This document shows positions 7,965 to 16,364 of a DNA stretch of 64,000 nucleotides, piece by piece (within the stretch, counting starts at the first letter, position 1; each line of letters opens with the position of its first letter). Below the pieces are notes generated by a model. It did not search any database and was not told the DNA's origin. It saw only the letters and a program-made list of their open reading frames with translations. The position numbers and the translations under genes are program-made. This DNA comes from Polyangium sp. 6x1 (GTDB lineage: Bacteria; Myxococcota_A; Polyangia; Polyangiales; Polyangiaceae), in NCBI RefSeq assembly GCF_029946515.1, contig NZ_JARZHH010000002.1:124001-188000 (forward strand), written 5' to 3'.

Positions 7965-10106
7965 TCATTCGAGCTCGTCCGCTATGAAGGTCTGTGGGGA
8001 CAAGATTACCGTCCCATTTTGAATCTTTCCAGTCATGGTGAACAGGCTCGTCTTGCCGTCCCCGTCGAGGTCACCCTCGGCCGAGATTTCGAACCCGTCC
8101 TTGCCCGGATCGGGCCCGCCGCGCTTCGGGCCTTTGTAGTTCCCGCCCACACGGTATTCGTACTGATACCGGATGGGCTGCACGAGCGAGACCTTGAGGC
8201 AACGCCAGCCCGACGTGTCATCGCCCTGCTCGAAATCCTGCCCCGGTTTGCCCGAAGGCACATACGTCGTGTTCCGGGGCACGACGTTCGGCACCGGCGT
8301 CGTCGATTTGCAGAGCTTGTGCGTGACCGCCTTGGCGTCGAGTTGCTCGCGCTCGTACGCCGCCACGGCCGCGCGCGCCATCATGCTCACCGTGCTCCTG
8401 GCCTCCGACGCTTTTGCGCGCGCCGTGTATTGCTTGACGGCGTTCACCGCGAGCGCCGCGCCGATCCCCAAAAGCTCCGCGGCGCCGTCCCCGGTCGCGG
8501 CGAGCTCGAGCCCCCGATCGCTCGGGAAAAGCACGAGCGACAGCATCGATCCGCCCCCGACCCGCGTGCCGGGCGCCGCGCCCGAGGTCGGATCGGCGAT
8601 CGACCGGGCGAGCGCCGGATCGAAGAAGAGCAGCGCGTGCGACGCCGCCTTTTCCTTCGCGCGCGCCGTGAGGAACGCCGGATTCGTGGACAGCGTATTC
8701 GAGTCCTTGCCGAACCGCCGCACGGCGTCGAGCGCGACCTGTTTGTTGCCCATCCCGAGGAGGATGAACCCCGGCCGCGATTCGACGTGGAGGATCGAGC
8801 CGTCGCCCTTCTCCCGCGTGAACGAATCCCCTTGGACCTTGAACCTCTTGTCCCTCTTCAGGCCCGCCTGAAAACTCGAAAAACTCTTTTTCTGCGCGTC
8901 CGCATCCTTGGTCGCAATCACCACGAGCGCCGCCATGTACTTCGCAGGGTCGTCGCTCGCGTCGTCGATCGAGAATGGTTTTTTCGGATCCTTGTACAAT
9001 CCGATCACGGCCTCACCGCCGAGCGCCTTTTCGAAGTCCGCGAGCTCGATCCCGAGGTCACCGAGCTCCCGCTTCAACAAGCTTTGCGCGTCACCAGGCG
9101 ATGTCGAGCGCCCGAGTACCACCCCCAGAACGTCCGCCAGGGTTTTGCCGGACGAACGCTGCGTCGACAACCCAACGGCAGCAAGCGCGCCTTCCGGCAG
9201 CTTCGGTATGAGCACCTGCGGCGCCGCGTCGAGCACCGAGCCGAGCGCCGGGAAATCGGGCCCATACCCCGAGAATCGCAGGTCGAGCCCGAGCCCCTGC
9301 GATTGTCCCACGAGCGCGACGAAGAGGCGCGAGCCCGGCTCGGGCGGCGATTTCGTGCCGGCCCCGAGGCCATGCAAATCGACCGCGATGAACGGATCCC
9401 CCGCGCGCTCCTTGACGAGCAGCGCCGATCCCTCGACGGACGGCGCGCGCCCATGGCCGACCTCGAACGCGCCGCGGAGGTCCTCCTTTTGCAGGCATCC
9501 GACGAGCGTGCGCGGGCCTTCGATCCACGCTCCGTGCAGGACTTCGAGGCCCTTCGTCGAGCGGACGACGAAGAGACCGCGCTCCTTTTTCTCCGCCCCG
9601 AGCGCCTCGAGCCCCTTCGTCACGAGCGCCCCGTCGTTCATTCGGGCCGCATAACAAAACCTGTCCATCGGCTCGGGGCGACCGCCCGGCGTGGCCGGTC
9701 CCGCGAACACGACGGCGCCGTCGAACGATTTGACGAGGTCCGCGACGAGCGCCGGGTCGAGCCCGAGCTTGCCCGAGAGACCGCCCGCGAGCTCCGAGAG
9801 CAGCCCCGCCCGGAGGGCCGGATCCATCGCGGCCAGCGCCTTCTCGGGCGGCGGCACGTTTGCCACGAGCACGGCGTCGCGTGGCACGAGGCGGAGGAGC
9901 GAATCGATCTTCTGCGGCGGGTCGAGCTCCGCGCCCTTGGCGGGCGCGGCGGCGGTCGCGGCTGGCGCGGGCGCCGCCACGTCGACCGGGCCGTCGGATT
10001 TCGCCCCGCCCTGCTCGGGCGGCGTCTGCACGGCAGCGCCGCCGCACGAGATGAGCGCCAAAAGTCCGGCCCCGAAGAACCCCCCACGGGCACGCCGCAT
10101 CGCCAT
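7965..10106 (-). CDS. Large lipoprotein with a pilin-like C-terminal module
   Basis: I start at ATG 10106 because GGAGGAG lies nine bases upstream; an ATG eight codons earlier would place this Shine-Dalgarno inside the gene. The 713-residue product has a lipobox LLALISC (Cys about 21) and a Pro/Ala linker. Residues about 60-550 form a globular region I do not recognise with certainty; it loosely resembles DUF3352 proteins (RLVPRDAVLVANVP, LLLVKERAG, GFILLGMGNKQVALDAV, DPALARSI). Residues about 545-713 look like a type IV pilin without its leader: a hydrophobic helix, YTARAKASEARS, then SGWRCLKVSL, YQYEYRVGGNYKGP, and DGFEISAEGDLDGDGKTS. The order and motifs match myxobacterial PilA-like proteins. 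No prepilin peptidase site (G followed by FTLIE-like sequence) is seen. The function is unknown; the fusion is the notable point. Confidence 0.72.
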   Translation of the reverse strand: MAMRRARGGFFGAGLLALISCGGAAVQTPPEQGGAKSDGPVDVAAPAPAATAAAPAKGAELDPPQKIDSLLRLVPRDAVLVANVPPPEKALAAMDPALRAGLLSELAGGLSGKLGLDPALVADLVKSFDGAVVFAGPATPGGRPEPMDRFCYAARMNDGALVTKGLEALGAEKKERGLFVVRSTKGLEVLHGAWIEGPRTLVGCLQKEDLRGAFEVGHGRAPSVEGSALLVKERAGDPFIAVDLHGLGAGTKSPPEPGSRLFVALVGQSQGLGLDLRFSGYGPDFPALGSVLDAAPQVLIPKLPEGALAAVGLSTQRSSGKTLADVLGVVLGRSTSPGDAQSLLKRELGDLGIELADFEKALGGEAVIGLYKDPKKPFSIDDASDDPAKYMAALVVIATKDADAQKKSFSSFQAGLKRDKRFKVQGDSFTREKGDGSILHVESRPGFILLGMGNKQVALDAVRRFGKDSNTLSTNPAFLTARAKEKAASHALLFFDPALARSIADPTSGAAPGTRVGGGSMLSLVLFPSDRGLELAATGDGAAELLGIGAALAVNAVKQYTARAKASEARSTVSMMARAAVAAYEREQLDAKAVTHKLCKSTTPVPNVVPRNTTYVPSGKPGQDFEQGDDTSGWRCLKVSLVQPIRYQYEYRVGGNYKGPKRGGPDPGKDGFEISAEGDLDGDGKTSLFTMTGKIQNGTVILSPQTFIADELE

Positions 10107-10187
10107 ACGAAAAATCTCCTCCGCGAACATGAGAGCATGAACGCCCCCATCTCGGCAAAAGGAGAATGGCGAGGCCGCGAGGTCGAG

Positions 10188-11036
10188 CTACCCCGCGAGC
10201 GCGGCCCGCACCCCATTCTCGAAGATGCGGAGGCCGAGGCCCGCGGCCGGGAGCGCGCCGGCGTCGCGTTGCCGGATCCAGTCGGGGTGGTTTTCCGGGT
10301 AGAGGTACGCGTCCGGGTGCGGCATGAGCCCGAAGATGCGGCCCGTGGGATCGCAGAGCCCCGCGACGCCGCCCGGCGAGCCATTGGGGTTGTCCGGCCA
10401 GACCTCCGTCGGCGCCCCGCTCGCGTCCGCGTACCGCACGGGCACGAGGCGCGAGGCGAGGATCTGCTCGCGGAGCGATTCGTCCTGGAAGAGCAGCTTG
10501 CCCTCGCCGTGGCGGCTCGGCATCTCGATCGTGGGGCCGACCCCGCGCGTCCACACGCAGGGGCTCTCGGCGTCGACGGCGAGCTTCACCCAGGTATCGA
10601 AATACCCGAGCCGATCGTTGTGCACGAGCGCCGCCTGCTGCGCGGCGAGCGGCGTGCCTCGCGCGCGGCTCACGCCCGGCAGCAGGCCGAGACAAACGAG
10701 CGTCTGGAATCCATTGCAGACCCCGAGCGCGAGGCCGCCGTCGTCGACGAACCGGCAGAGCGCCTCGCCGAGCCGGAAGCGCAGGCGATTGGCGAACACG
10801 CGCCCGCTCTGGATGTGATCGCCGAAGGAAAACCCGCCGATGAACGCGAGAATGTGATACCCGGCGAGCGCGTCGGCCCGCCCGCCGCGCTCCAGCATTT
10901 CGCTCAAATGCACGAGGTCGACCGTCGCGCCCGCGCGGGAAAACCCGGCGGCCGTCTCGGCCTCGCAGTTCAACCCGTAGCCCGTGAGCACGAGGACACG
11001 CACGTCGCGCGCCTCCTTCGGCGCGGGCCTCGTCAT
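10188..11036 (-). CDS. purQ: Phosphoribosylformylglycinamidine synthase, glutaminase subunit PurQ
   Basis: The 282-residue product supplies ammonia from glutamine to PurL in the fourth step of purine synthesis. It is a class I glutamine amidotransferase: RVLVLTGYGLNCEAET at residues about 12-27, GGFSFGDHIQSG near 65, the nucleophile elbow ALGVCNGFQTL (Cys about 100), and the His/Glu pair in GLMPHPDAYLYPE near 248. The start ATG at 11036 is chosen because it immediately precedes the conserved beta strand; a longer open frame upstream overlaps purL and has no family similarity. It lies 55 bases downstream of purL on the same strand, consistent with a purL-purQ operon. Its length is slightly above that of stand-alone PurQ (about 225-250) and close to deltaproteobacterial forms. 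Confidence 0.93.
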   Translation of the reverse strand: MTRPAPKEARDVRVLVLTGYGLNCEAETAAGFSRAGATVDLVHLSEMLERGGRADALAGYHILAFIGGFSFGDHIQSGRVFANRLRFRLGEALCRFVDDGGLALGVCNGFQTLVCLGLLPGVSRARGTPLAAQQAALVHNDRLGYFDTWVKLAVDAESPCVWTRGVGPTIEMPSRHGEGKLLFQDESLREQILASRLVPVRYADASGAPTEVWPDNPNGSPGGVAGLCDPTGRIFGLMPHPDAYLYPENHPDWIRQRDAGALPAAGLGLRIFENGVRAALAG

Positions 11037-11091
11037 GGGGGTTTGGGGGCGTAGCTCGGCTTGTCCGAGCGTAGCTCCCAATCGTTGACCG

Positions 11092-14073
11092 TCAGACGGC
11101 ATGGGATTCCTCCTGGAAAGCGCGGCGGAGCGCGTCCGAGCCGAGCTCGGCGAGCGTTTGTCCTCCCTGACGAATACGTAAATATCCCCGGCCCGACGCC
11201 CCTGGCTCGACCGAGCCGAGCCGGACGAGCCCGTGCGGCCCGAGGCGCGCTTCGAGCGCCGAGGCGTCCTCGCTCCGGGTGGTGAGCAGGATGCGCCCGG
11301 TCGATTCGCTGAAGAGCGCGACCGCCGGGGCGAGCCCTGGTGCCACGGCATCGAGCGCGACCGACAAACCAAGCTCGCTCGCCATCACCATGTGCGAGAG
11401 CGCGACCGCGAGCCCGCCGCGCGAGAGCGTGTGCGCCGAGCGGACGAGGCCCGCCTCGTGCGCCGCGGCGAACGCGTGATACCGGGCCGCGAAGCGCTTT
11501 GGATCCGTGCGTGGCACGCCGTCGAGGGAGAGCCCGAGCAGCCGCGAGAGCTCGCTCTCGCCGCACGCGTCCTCGGTCTCGCCGAGCAGATACACGACGT
11601 CGCCCGGGGCGCGCGGCGAGAGCGTGAGCGCGCGCCGCACGTCCTTCATTTGCCCGATGACGCTGACGAGCAAGGTCGGCGGCACCGAGATCTTCACGCC
11701 GCCCATCGTGGCGTCGTTTTTCATCGAATCCTTGCCCGAGATGAGCGGCAGCCCGTACGCCACGCACGCCTCGTACAGGCCCTCGCACGCGCGCACGAGC
11801 TGCGCGAGCTTGTGCTCGCCGTCGGGCGTGGTCGCGCTCTTGATCGGGTCGGGCCAGCAGAAATTATCGAGCGCGGCCATGCGATCGATCCGCGCGCCGG
11901 CAGAGAGGACGCGCCGCACGCCCTCGTCCGCGCAGGCGAGCGCCATCGCGTGTGCGTCGAGATCGCTGTAATGCGGGTGGATCCCCTCGCCGAGCACCAC
12001 GCCCTCGTCGCGCCCGTGCCTTACGCGCATGACCGTGGCCGTGGCCGGTACGTCCCGAGAAACCCCGACGAACGGCTTGACCACGGCGAGCCCCTTCACC
12101 TCGTGATCGTAATGCCGCGCGTACCGCTCGCCGCTGCGGATGTTCGGCTGCGCGAGCATCGAGACGACGAGGTCCGCGACCGGCCGCGCCGCGAGCGCCT
12201 TCTCCCGGTCCGCGGCGGTCGCGAGCGTCCGCGCGGGCGGGCTCCAGCGCGCCGACCGCACGACCTTCGGCAGCCCGCCGTGCAGGAACGCGAGCGGGAG
12301 GTCACAGGCCTTCTCCTCGCCGTATCGAATGACGAGCCGCCCCGAATTCGTGAATGTGCCGATCTCGGTGGCCTCCACCTCGCGCCGCGCGGCGAGCGCG
12401 AGGAACGCCGGAAGGTTGTCCGGAGGCACGGCCACCGTCATGCGCTCCTGCGCCTCGCTGACGAGGATCTCCCAGGGCGCGAGGCCGGGGTATTTGAGCG
12501 GCACGCGCGCGAGGTCGACCTCCGCGCCGCCGGAGGCCTCGGCCATCTCGCCGACGCTGCTCGAGAGCCCGCCCGCGCCGTTGTCGGTGATGCCGCTGTA
12601 GAGGCCCCGATCCCGCGCCTCGGCGAGCATGTCGAACATCATCTTCTGCGTGATCGGGTCGCCGATCTGCACCGCCTGGACCGGCGAGCTCTCGTTGAGC
12701 TCCACGCTGGAGAACGTCGCGCCGTGAATGCCGTCCTTGCCTACGCGCCCGCCGATCATGACGATCCGGTCCCCGGGCGCGGTGAACTTTTCATGCGTGG
12801 GCCTGCCCGCCGTCTCGACGGGCATCGCCGCGACGGTGCCGCAATACACGAGCGGTTTGCCCACGAACCGGTCGTCGAAGAGCTCGAACCCGCGCATGTA
12901 CGGGATGCCGGACTGGTTGCCGCCGTCGATGACGCCGTGGTGCACGCCCTCGCGGATGCGCCGCGGGGGCATGAGGCCCTTCGGGAGCGCGCCGCTGTGG
13001 TTGGGTTTGCCCAGACAATACCCCCACACGTTCGCGAGCAGGTCCGCCCCGAGCCCGCAGCCGAAGCTGTCGCGGTTGACGCCCACGATGCCCGTCATTG
13101 CGCCGCCGTACGGATCGAGCGCCGAGGGCGAGTTGTGCGTCTCGACCTTGTAGACGAGGTGGCATTCGTCCGTGAAGCGCACGACGCCCGCGTTGTCGCT
13201 GAACACGGAGACCAGGAAATCGCCGCCGTCCCCGTCGATCCCCGACGAAGCCCGGGCCTTGCGCACGTCCTCGGTCGCGGCGACGACGTACGTCTTGAAG
13301 ACGCCCCGCTCGATGCGCCGGGTATTTCCCTGCGGATCGGTGTAATCGATCGGCGTATTGAAGATCTTGTGCTTGCAGTGCTCGCTCCACGTCTGCGCGA
13401 TGCATTCGAGCTCGGCGTCGGTGGGCTCGCGGCCTTCCGCCTCGAAATGGGCGCGCGCCGCGTGCATTTCGGGCACCGAGAGCGCGAGGAGGCGCTCCCG
13501 GGAGAGCTTTTCGAGCGCCTCGTCGGAGAGGCCGCGCAAGGGGACGATCTCGGTCCGCGGCGTCGAGGTCGCGCCGGCGCGCGGGACGGAGAGGTCGGGC
13601 CTGCGCGGCGGCTCGTCGATGCGGATGCGCTGGATGAGCGGATTGTGCAGGACCTCGGCCGCGGCGCGCTCGACGTCGGCCCGCGGGAGGCCCCAGACGA
13701 GGTACATCGTGCCCGTGTACACCTGGCCCGCAAGCGCGCGTCCGAGCGCGTCCTCGCACGCGGTCTTGACGCTCTTGCCGACCGCGTCCGTCACGCCGGG
13801 CAAAAAGGAGACGGTCAGGATCACGGGCGGATCGCCGGGCTCGCCGTCGGGCAGGGCGCCCTTGGCCGCGACCTCGATGACGGGGTCGGCGATGGCGGCG
13901 AGCACCTTCTCGGCCTCGGCCTCCGACATGTCGAGATCACAGAGGTATACCTTGCGCGTGCGAATGCGCGCCGGGGAGAGGCCGAGCCAGGCCGAGAGCG
14001 TCTGCGCGGTTTTCGTGGCGAGCGCGTCCGGAACGGCCGGCCGGTTCTCGATCTCGAGCCGGTAGATGGGCAT
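11092..14073 (-). CDS. purL: Phosphoribosylformylglycinamidine synthase with fused PurS-like region (PurSL)
   Basis: The 993-residue enzyme converts FGAR, ATP and PurQ-derived ammonia to FGAM. Residues 1-165 contain two PurS-like repeats (YRLEIENRPAVPDALA and VILTVSFLPGVTDAVGKSV), which act as the small structural subunit when separate. The synthase core follows: EPTDAELECIAQTWSEHCKHK near 230-250, DNAGVVRF near 292, VETHNSPSALDPYGGAMTG near 310-330, GNQSGIPY, GDRIVMIGGRVGKDGIHGA, and DNGAGGLSSSVGEMAEASGG. The second half has SGKDSMKN and TLSRGGLAVALSHM. It lacks the C-terminal glutaminase of the 1,300-residue E. coli enzyme, which explains the neighbouring purQ. A GAGGAG lies upstream of ATG 14073. 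The single-polypeptide PurS-PurL arrangement is known from other deltaproteobacterial lineages. Confidence 0.94.
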   Translation of the reverse strand: MPIYRLEIENRPAVPDALATKTAQTLSAWLGLSPARIRTRKVYLCDLDMSEAEAEKVLAAIADPVIEVAAKGALPDGEPGDPPVILTVSFLPGVTDAVGKSVKTACEDALGRALAGQVYTGTMYLVWGLPRADVERAAAEVLHNPLIQRIRIDEPPRRPDLSVPRAGATSTPRTEIVPLRGLSDEALEKLSRERLLALSVPEMHAARAHFEAEGREPTDAELECIAQTWSEHCKHKIFNTPIDYTDPQGNTRRIERGVFKTYVVAATEDVRKARASSGIDGDGGDFLVSVFSDNAGVVRFTDECHLVYKVETHNSPSALDPYGGAMTGIVGVNRDSFGCGLGADLLANVWGYCLGKPNHSGALPKGLMPPRRIREGVHHGVIDGGNQSGIPYMRGFELFDDRFVGKPLVYCGTVAAMPVETAGRPTHEKFTAPGDRIVMIGGRVGKDGIHGATFSSVELNESSPVQAVQIGDPITQKMMFDMLAEARDRGLYSGITDNGAGGLSSSVGEMAEASGGAEVDLARVPLKYPGLAPWEILVSEAQERMTVAVPPDNLPAFLALAARREVEATEIGTFTNSGRLVIRYGEEKACDLPLAFLHGGLPKVVRSARWSPPARTLATAADREKALAARPVADLVVSMLAQPNIRSGERYARHYDHEVKGLAVVKPFVGVSRDVPATATVMRVRHGRDEGVVLGEGIHPHYSDLDAHAMALACADEGVRRVLSAGARIDRMAALDNFCWPDPIKSATTPDGEHKLAQLVRACEGLYEACVAYGLPLISGKDSMKNDATMGGVKISVPPTLLVSVIGQMKDVRRALTLSPRAPGDVVYLLGETEDACGESELSRLLGLSLDGVPRTDPKRFAARYHAFAAAHEAGLVRSAHTLSRGGLAVALSHMVMASELGLSVALDAVAPGLAPAVALFSESTGRILLTTRSEDASALEARLGPHGLVRLGSVEPGASGRGYLRIRQGGQTLAELGSDALRRAFQEESHAV

Positions 14074-14240
14074 GGTGGGTAGGCTCCTCGTCCGCGCAGC
14101 CGTCTAGCACAACCTGGGGGATGTGGAAGGTTTGCGGGCGCGGCTTCGTTCGCTTCGCCGAGGAGGGCGTGCGAGGGCCGCGCGCACGTGCTTGGAAGGT
14201 CCTACGCAAAAGGATATTCTGCGGTGAAGGAGCGCGCCTC

Positions 14241-14651
14241 GTGCCTCGATGGATCCGGTGGGTCGCCTGTTTGCCCGTGCTCGCTTTCCCGCGCGTGGCG
14301 CGGGCGGAGGTGCTCGACAAGGTGGCGCCGCCCTGGGAGCCGCTCGTCCTCGGCTGCACGCTCGTCGCGCTCGTCGTGACGGTCGCGCTCGCCCTCTCCG
14401 CGAAGAAAGCGCAGCGCGTGGCCGGCTTCGTGATCGCGATCTTGTGGGCCGTTTATCGGATCGGCGGGGATGAATGGTTTTCGGACGACGTGGGGCCGTA
14501 CATCCGCGTGGAGCTCTCCGCGGGGGAGGCGCGGGTTTGGCTGGGCACGATCGTCCTATCGGGGCTCGCGCCGCTCGTGGCCGCGACGTTGATCGTCGCC
14601 GTCACCACCAGCCGATATCAGCGACCAGATCACCCACGTCGCCGTGCTTGA
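14241..14651 (+). CDS. Small membrane protein of unknown function
   Basis: I choose GTG 14241 because GAAGGAG ends eight bases before it and the protein then opens with a normal signal peptide (VPRWIRWVACLPVLAFPRVARAEV, cleavage after ARA). A longer frame to ATG 14121 adds 40 Arg-rich residues that do not look like protein. The 136-residue product has at least three further hydrophobic segments (WEPLVLGCTLVALVVTVALAL, AGFVIAILWAVYRIGG and GTIVLSGLAPLVAATLIVAV). I do not recognise a family. Its last 50 bases overlap, in antiparallel orientation, the end of the minus-strand gene at 14602. It is divergent from purL, with 167 bases between them. Confidence 0.6.
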   Translation: MPRWIRWVACLPVLAFPRVARAEVLDKVAPPWEPLVLGCTLVALVVTVALALSAKKAQRVAGFVIAILWAVYRIGGDEWFSDDVGPYIRVELSAGEARVWLGTIVLSGLAPLVAATLIVAVTTSRYQRPDHPRRRA

Positions 14652-14967
14652 CGATGGCGCGGTTCTTCTTGATCTCGTAGGACTTCGGCGAAGCGTCCAC
14701 GATGTCCTGCTCGAAGTGGTGCGCTTCGAGCTTGTACTTGCCCTCGCCGTGCATCAGGCCGCCCTTGAGCTTGATGAACGTGGAGTGGAACCGCGATTCG
14801 AGGTCGACGATCTGGGTCGCCGAGATCTGCATGCCGAGCTCGAGGTGGACGGTCTTCACCGCGTGCGGATGGGACGCATCGAATGCGAGCGCGAGATGAG
14901 CCCCGACCGTGAGGAGCGCATCGATGTCGGCCTTCGTGAACGTCTCGTAGATGGTGATTTTTGCCAC
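14602..14967 (-). CDS. Small soluble protein of unknown function, last gene of the MoxR-vWA cluster
   Basis: The 121-residue product starts at GTG 14967, four bases after a near-perfect GGGAGGAGG ribosome-binding site; an ATG 11 codons upstream has no such site. The sequence begins VAKITIYETFTKADIDALL and continues with HAVKTVHLELGMQISATQI, RFHSTFIKLKGGLMHGEGKY and ends in DLVADIGWW. No signal peptide or membrane segment is visible, and I do not recognise the family. It lies 84 bases downstream of the vWA gene in the same direction, so it may be co-transcribed with that cluster. Its 3' end overlaps the convergent membrane-protein gene by 50 bases. Confidence 0.62.
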   Translation of the reverse strand: MAKITIYETFTKADIDALLTVGAHLALAFDASHPHAVKTVHLELGMQISATQIVDLESRFHSTFIKLKGGLMHGEGKYKLEAHHFEQDIVDASPKSYEIKKNRAIVKHGDVGDLVADIGWW

Positions 14968-15051
14968 GGATCCTCCTCCCGAAGTTCGTTTGGAACCCAA
15001 GCATCATGACACGAGGAGACCCGCCGAAGCAACCCGTCGCGCCCGCCACGT

Positions 15052-16359
15052 CTACACGTCGCGCCCCTCGGCCTTCCGCGCGTCGAACCGCCGCGCGATC
15101 AACTCCAGATCGTGCCCCTTGAGCGCCGCCTCCAGCATCGGCGGGAGCGCATTCGGCGTGCACGCGAAGCACGGCACGCCGAGCTTCGCGAGCTTCTTCG
15201 CGAGCTCCGCGTCGTACATCGGCGTCCCCGAATCGTCGAGCGCGAGCAGGCACATCGCGCGCACGCCGCTCTGCACCATCTCCTCCATGCGCTTGACCAT
15301 CTGCTCCTGGTTGCCGCCCTCGTAAAGATCCGTCAGCAGAATGAAGAGCGTGCGGCGCGGGTTCGAGACGAGGCCCTGGCAATACCCGACCGCGCGATTG
15401 ATGTCCGTCCCGCCGCCGAGCTGGATGCCGAAGATGAGGTCCACGGGATCCACGAGCCGCGGCGTCAGATCCACGACCTCGGTGTCGAACGCCACGACGT
15501 GCGTCTCCAACGCCGGCAAGCTCGCCAGGATCGAGCCCATCACGCCGCCGTAGACGACGCTGCTCGCCATCGAGCCCGACTGGTCCATCGCGACGATCAC
15601 GTTCCACTCCCGCCGCCGGTGCTGGCGGGCGAAAAAGAAGAACCGATCGGGGACGATCGTGCGGCGGTCCTTTTGATAGTTCTTGAGGTTTTTCCCGATC
15701 GTACGCCGCCAATCGAGGTTCGGCAGGCTCGGGATGGGCTGGTGGCGCGAGCGGTCGAGCGCGCCGCGCACCGCGCGTTCGAGCTCGCCTTGCATTCGCT
15801 TCTTGATCTCCTCCACGACGGCCCGGACGATCTCGCGCGCGGCGTCCTTGGCCCGGTCCGGGATCATGTCCTTCATCGTGAGCAGCGTGCCCACGAGCTC
15901 GACGCTCGGCGTGATCTGCGCGAGCGACTCGGGCTCGAAGAGCAGCTCTTTCCAGCCCCTCTTTTCGATCGCGTCCTGCTGGATGACCGCGACGACGTCC
16001 TGCTCGAAATACTTGCGCACGTCGCCGAGCCAGGCCGCGAGCTTCGGGCGGCTCGCGCCAAGCCCCGCGCTGCGCTTGGTGCTGCTGCCCGTGCCATTGC
16101 CAGGGTCGGAGTCCTCGATGTCGTAGAGCGCGCCGAGCGCGGCGTCCATTTCCGCCATCTCGCGCGTCAGCTGGCCGCCGCCGCCGCTGCCCATGCTCGC
16201 GCCGCCGCCGCCGCACAACTGCGTTTCGACCCGCTTGCCGAGGATGAGCCGCCAGCGTTGGTGCCGGTCGAATGTCATCGGTCCGGCGGGCGCGGGCGTC
16301 GCGGCAGGCGGGTTTGTCGGGGCAGCGGTGGGGGCGGCAGGAGCCTTCTTTTTGGCCAT
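15052..16359 (-). CDS. vWA-domain (CoxE-like) protein
   Basis: The 435-residue product begins with an Ala/Pro-rich tail (residues 1-28), followed by a helical region (30-235). A von Willebrand A domain fills the rest. The metal-ion-dependent adhesion site is complete: DQSGS at 259-263, Thr318 in GGGTD, and Asp344 in LLTDLYEGG. Proteins of this type act with a MoxR AAA+ ATPase as a two-part chaperone or metal-insertion machine in which the vWA partner selects the substrate. The gene follows DUF5682 by only five bases, and the MoxR gene lies just beyond, so a physical complex is a reasonable inference. There is no signal peptide, so it should be cytoplasmic. A Gly-rich stretch (residues 50-62) lies between the first two helical parts. 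Confidence 0.87.
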   Translation of the reverse strand: MAKKKAPAAPTAAPTNPPAATPAPAGPMTFDRHQRWRLILGKRVETQLCGGGGASMGSGGGGQLTREMAEMDAALGALYDIEDSDPGNGTGSSTKRSAGLGASRPKLAAWLGDVRKYFEQDVVAVIQQDAIEKRGWKELLFEPESLAQITPSVELVGTLLTMKDMIPDRAKDAAREIVRAVVEEIKKRMQGELERAVRGALDRSRHQPIPSLPNLDWRRTIGKNLKNYQKDRRTIVPDRFFFFARQHRRREWNVIVAMDQSGSMASSVVYGGVMGSILASLPALETHVVAFDTEVVDLTPRLVDPVDLIFGIQLGGGTDINRAVGYCQGLVSNPRRTLFILLTDLYEGGNQEQMVKRMEEMVQSGVRAMCLLALDDSGTPMYDAELAKKLAKLGVPCFACTPNALPPMLEAALKGHDLELIARRFDARKAEGRDV

Positions 16360-16364
16360 GGCTT

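Noticed and set aside
8019-11054. Very long plus-strand open frame (1,011 codons) opposite the pilin-like lipoprotein and purQ
   Set aside because: It is an antisense shadow caused by GC-rich third positions. Its translation is Arg-rich and low in hydrophobic structure, while the minus-strand frames hold clear families.
11233-14082. Plus-strand open frame of 949 codons opposite purL
   Set aside because: purL is unambiguous on the minus strand, and the antisense product is Arg-rich without a fold.
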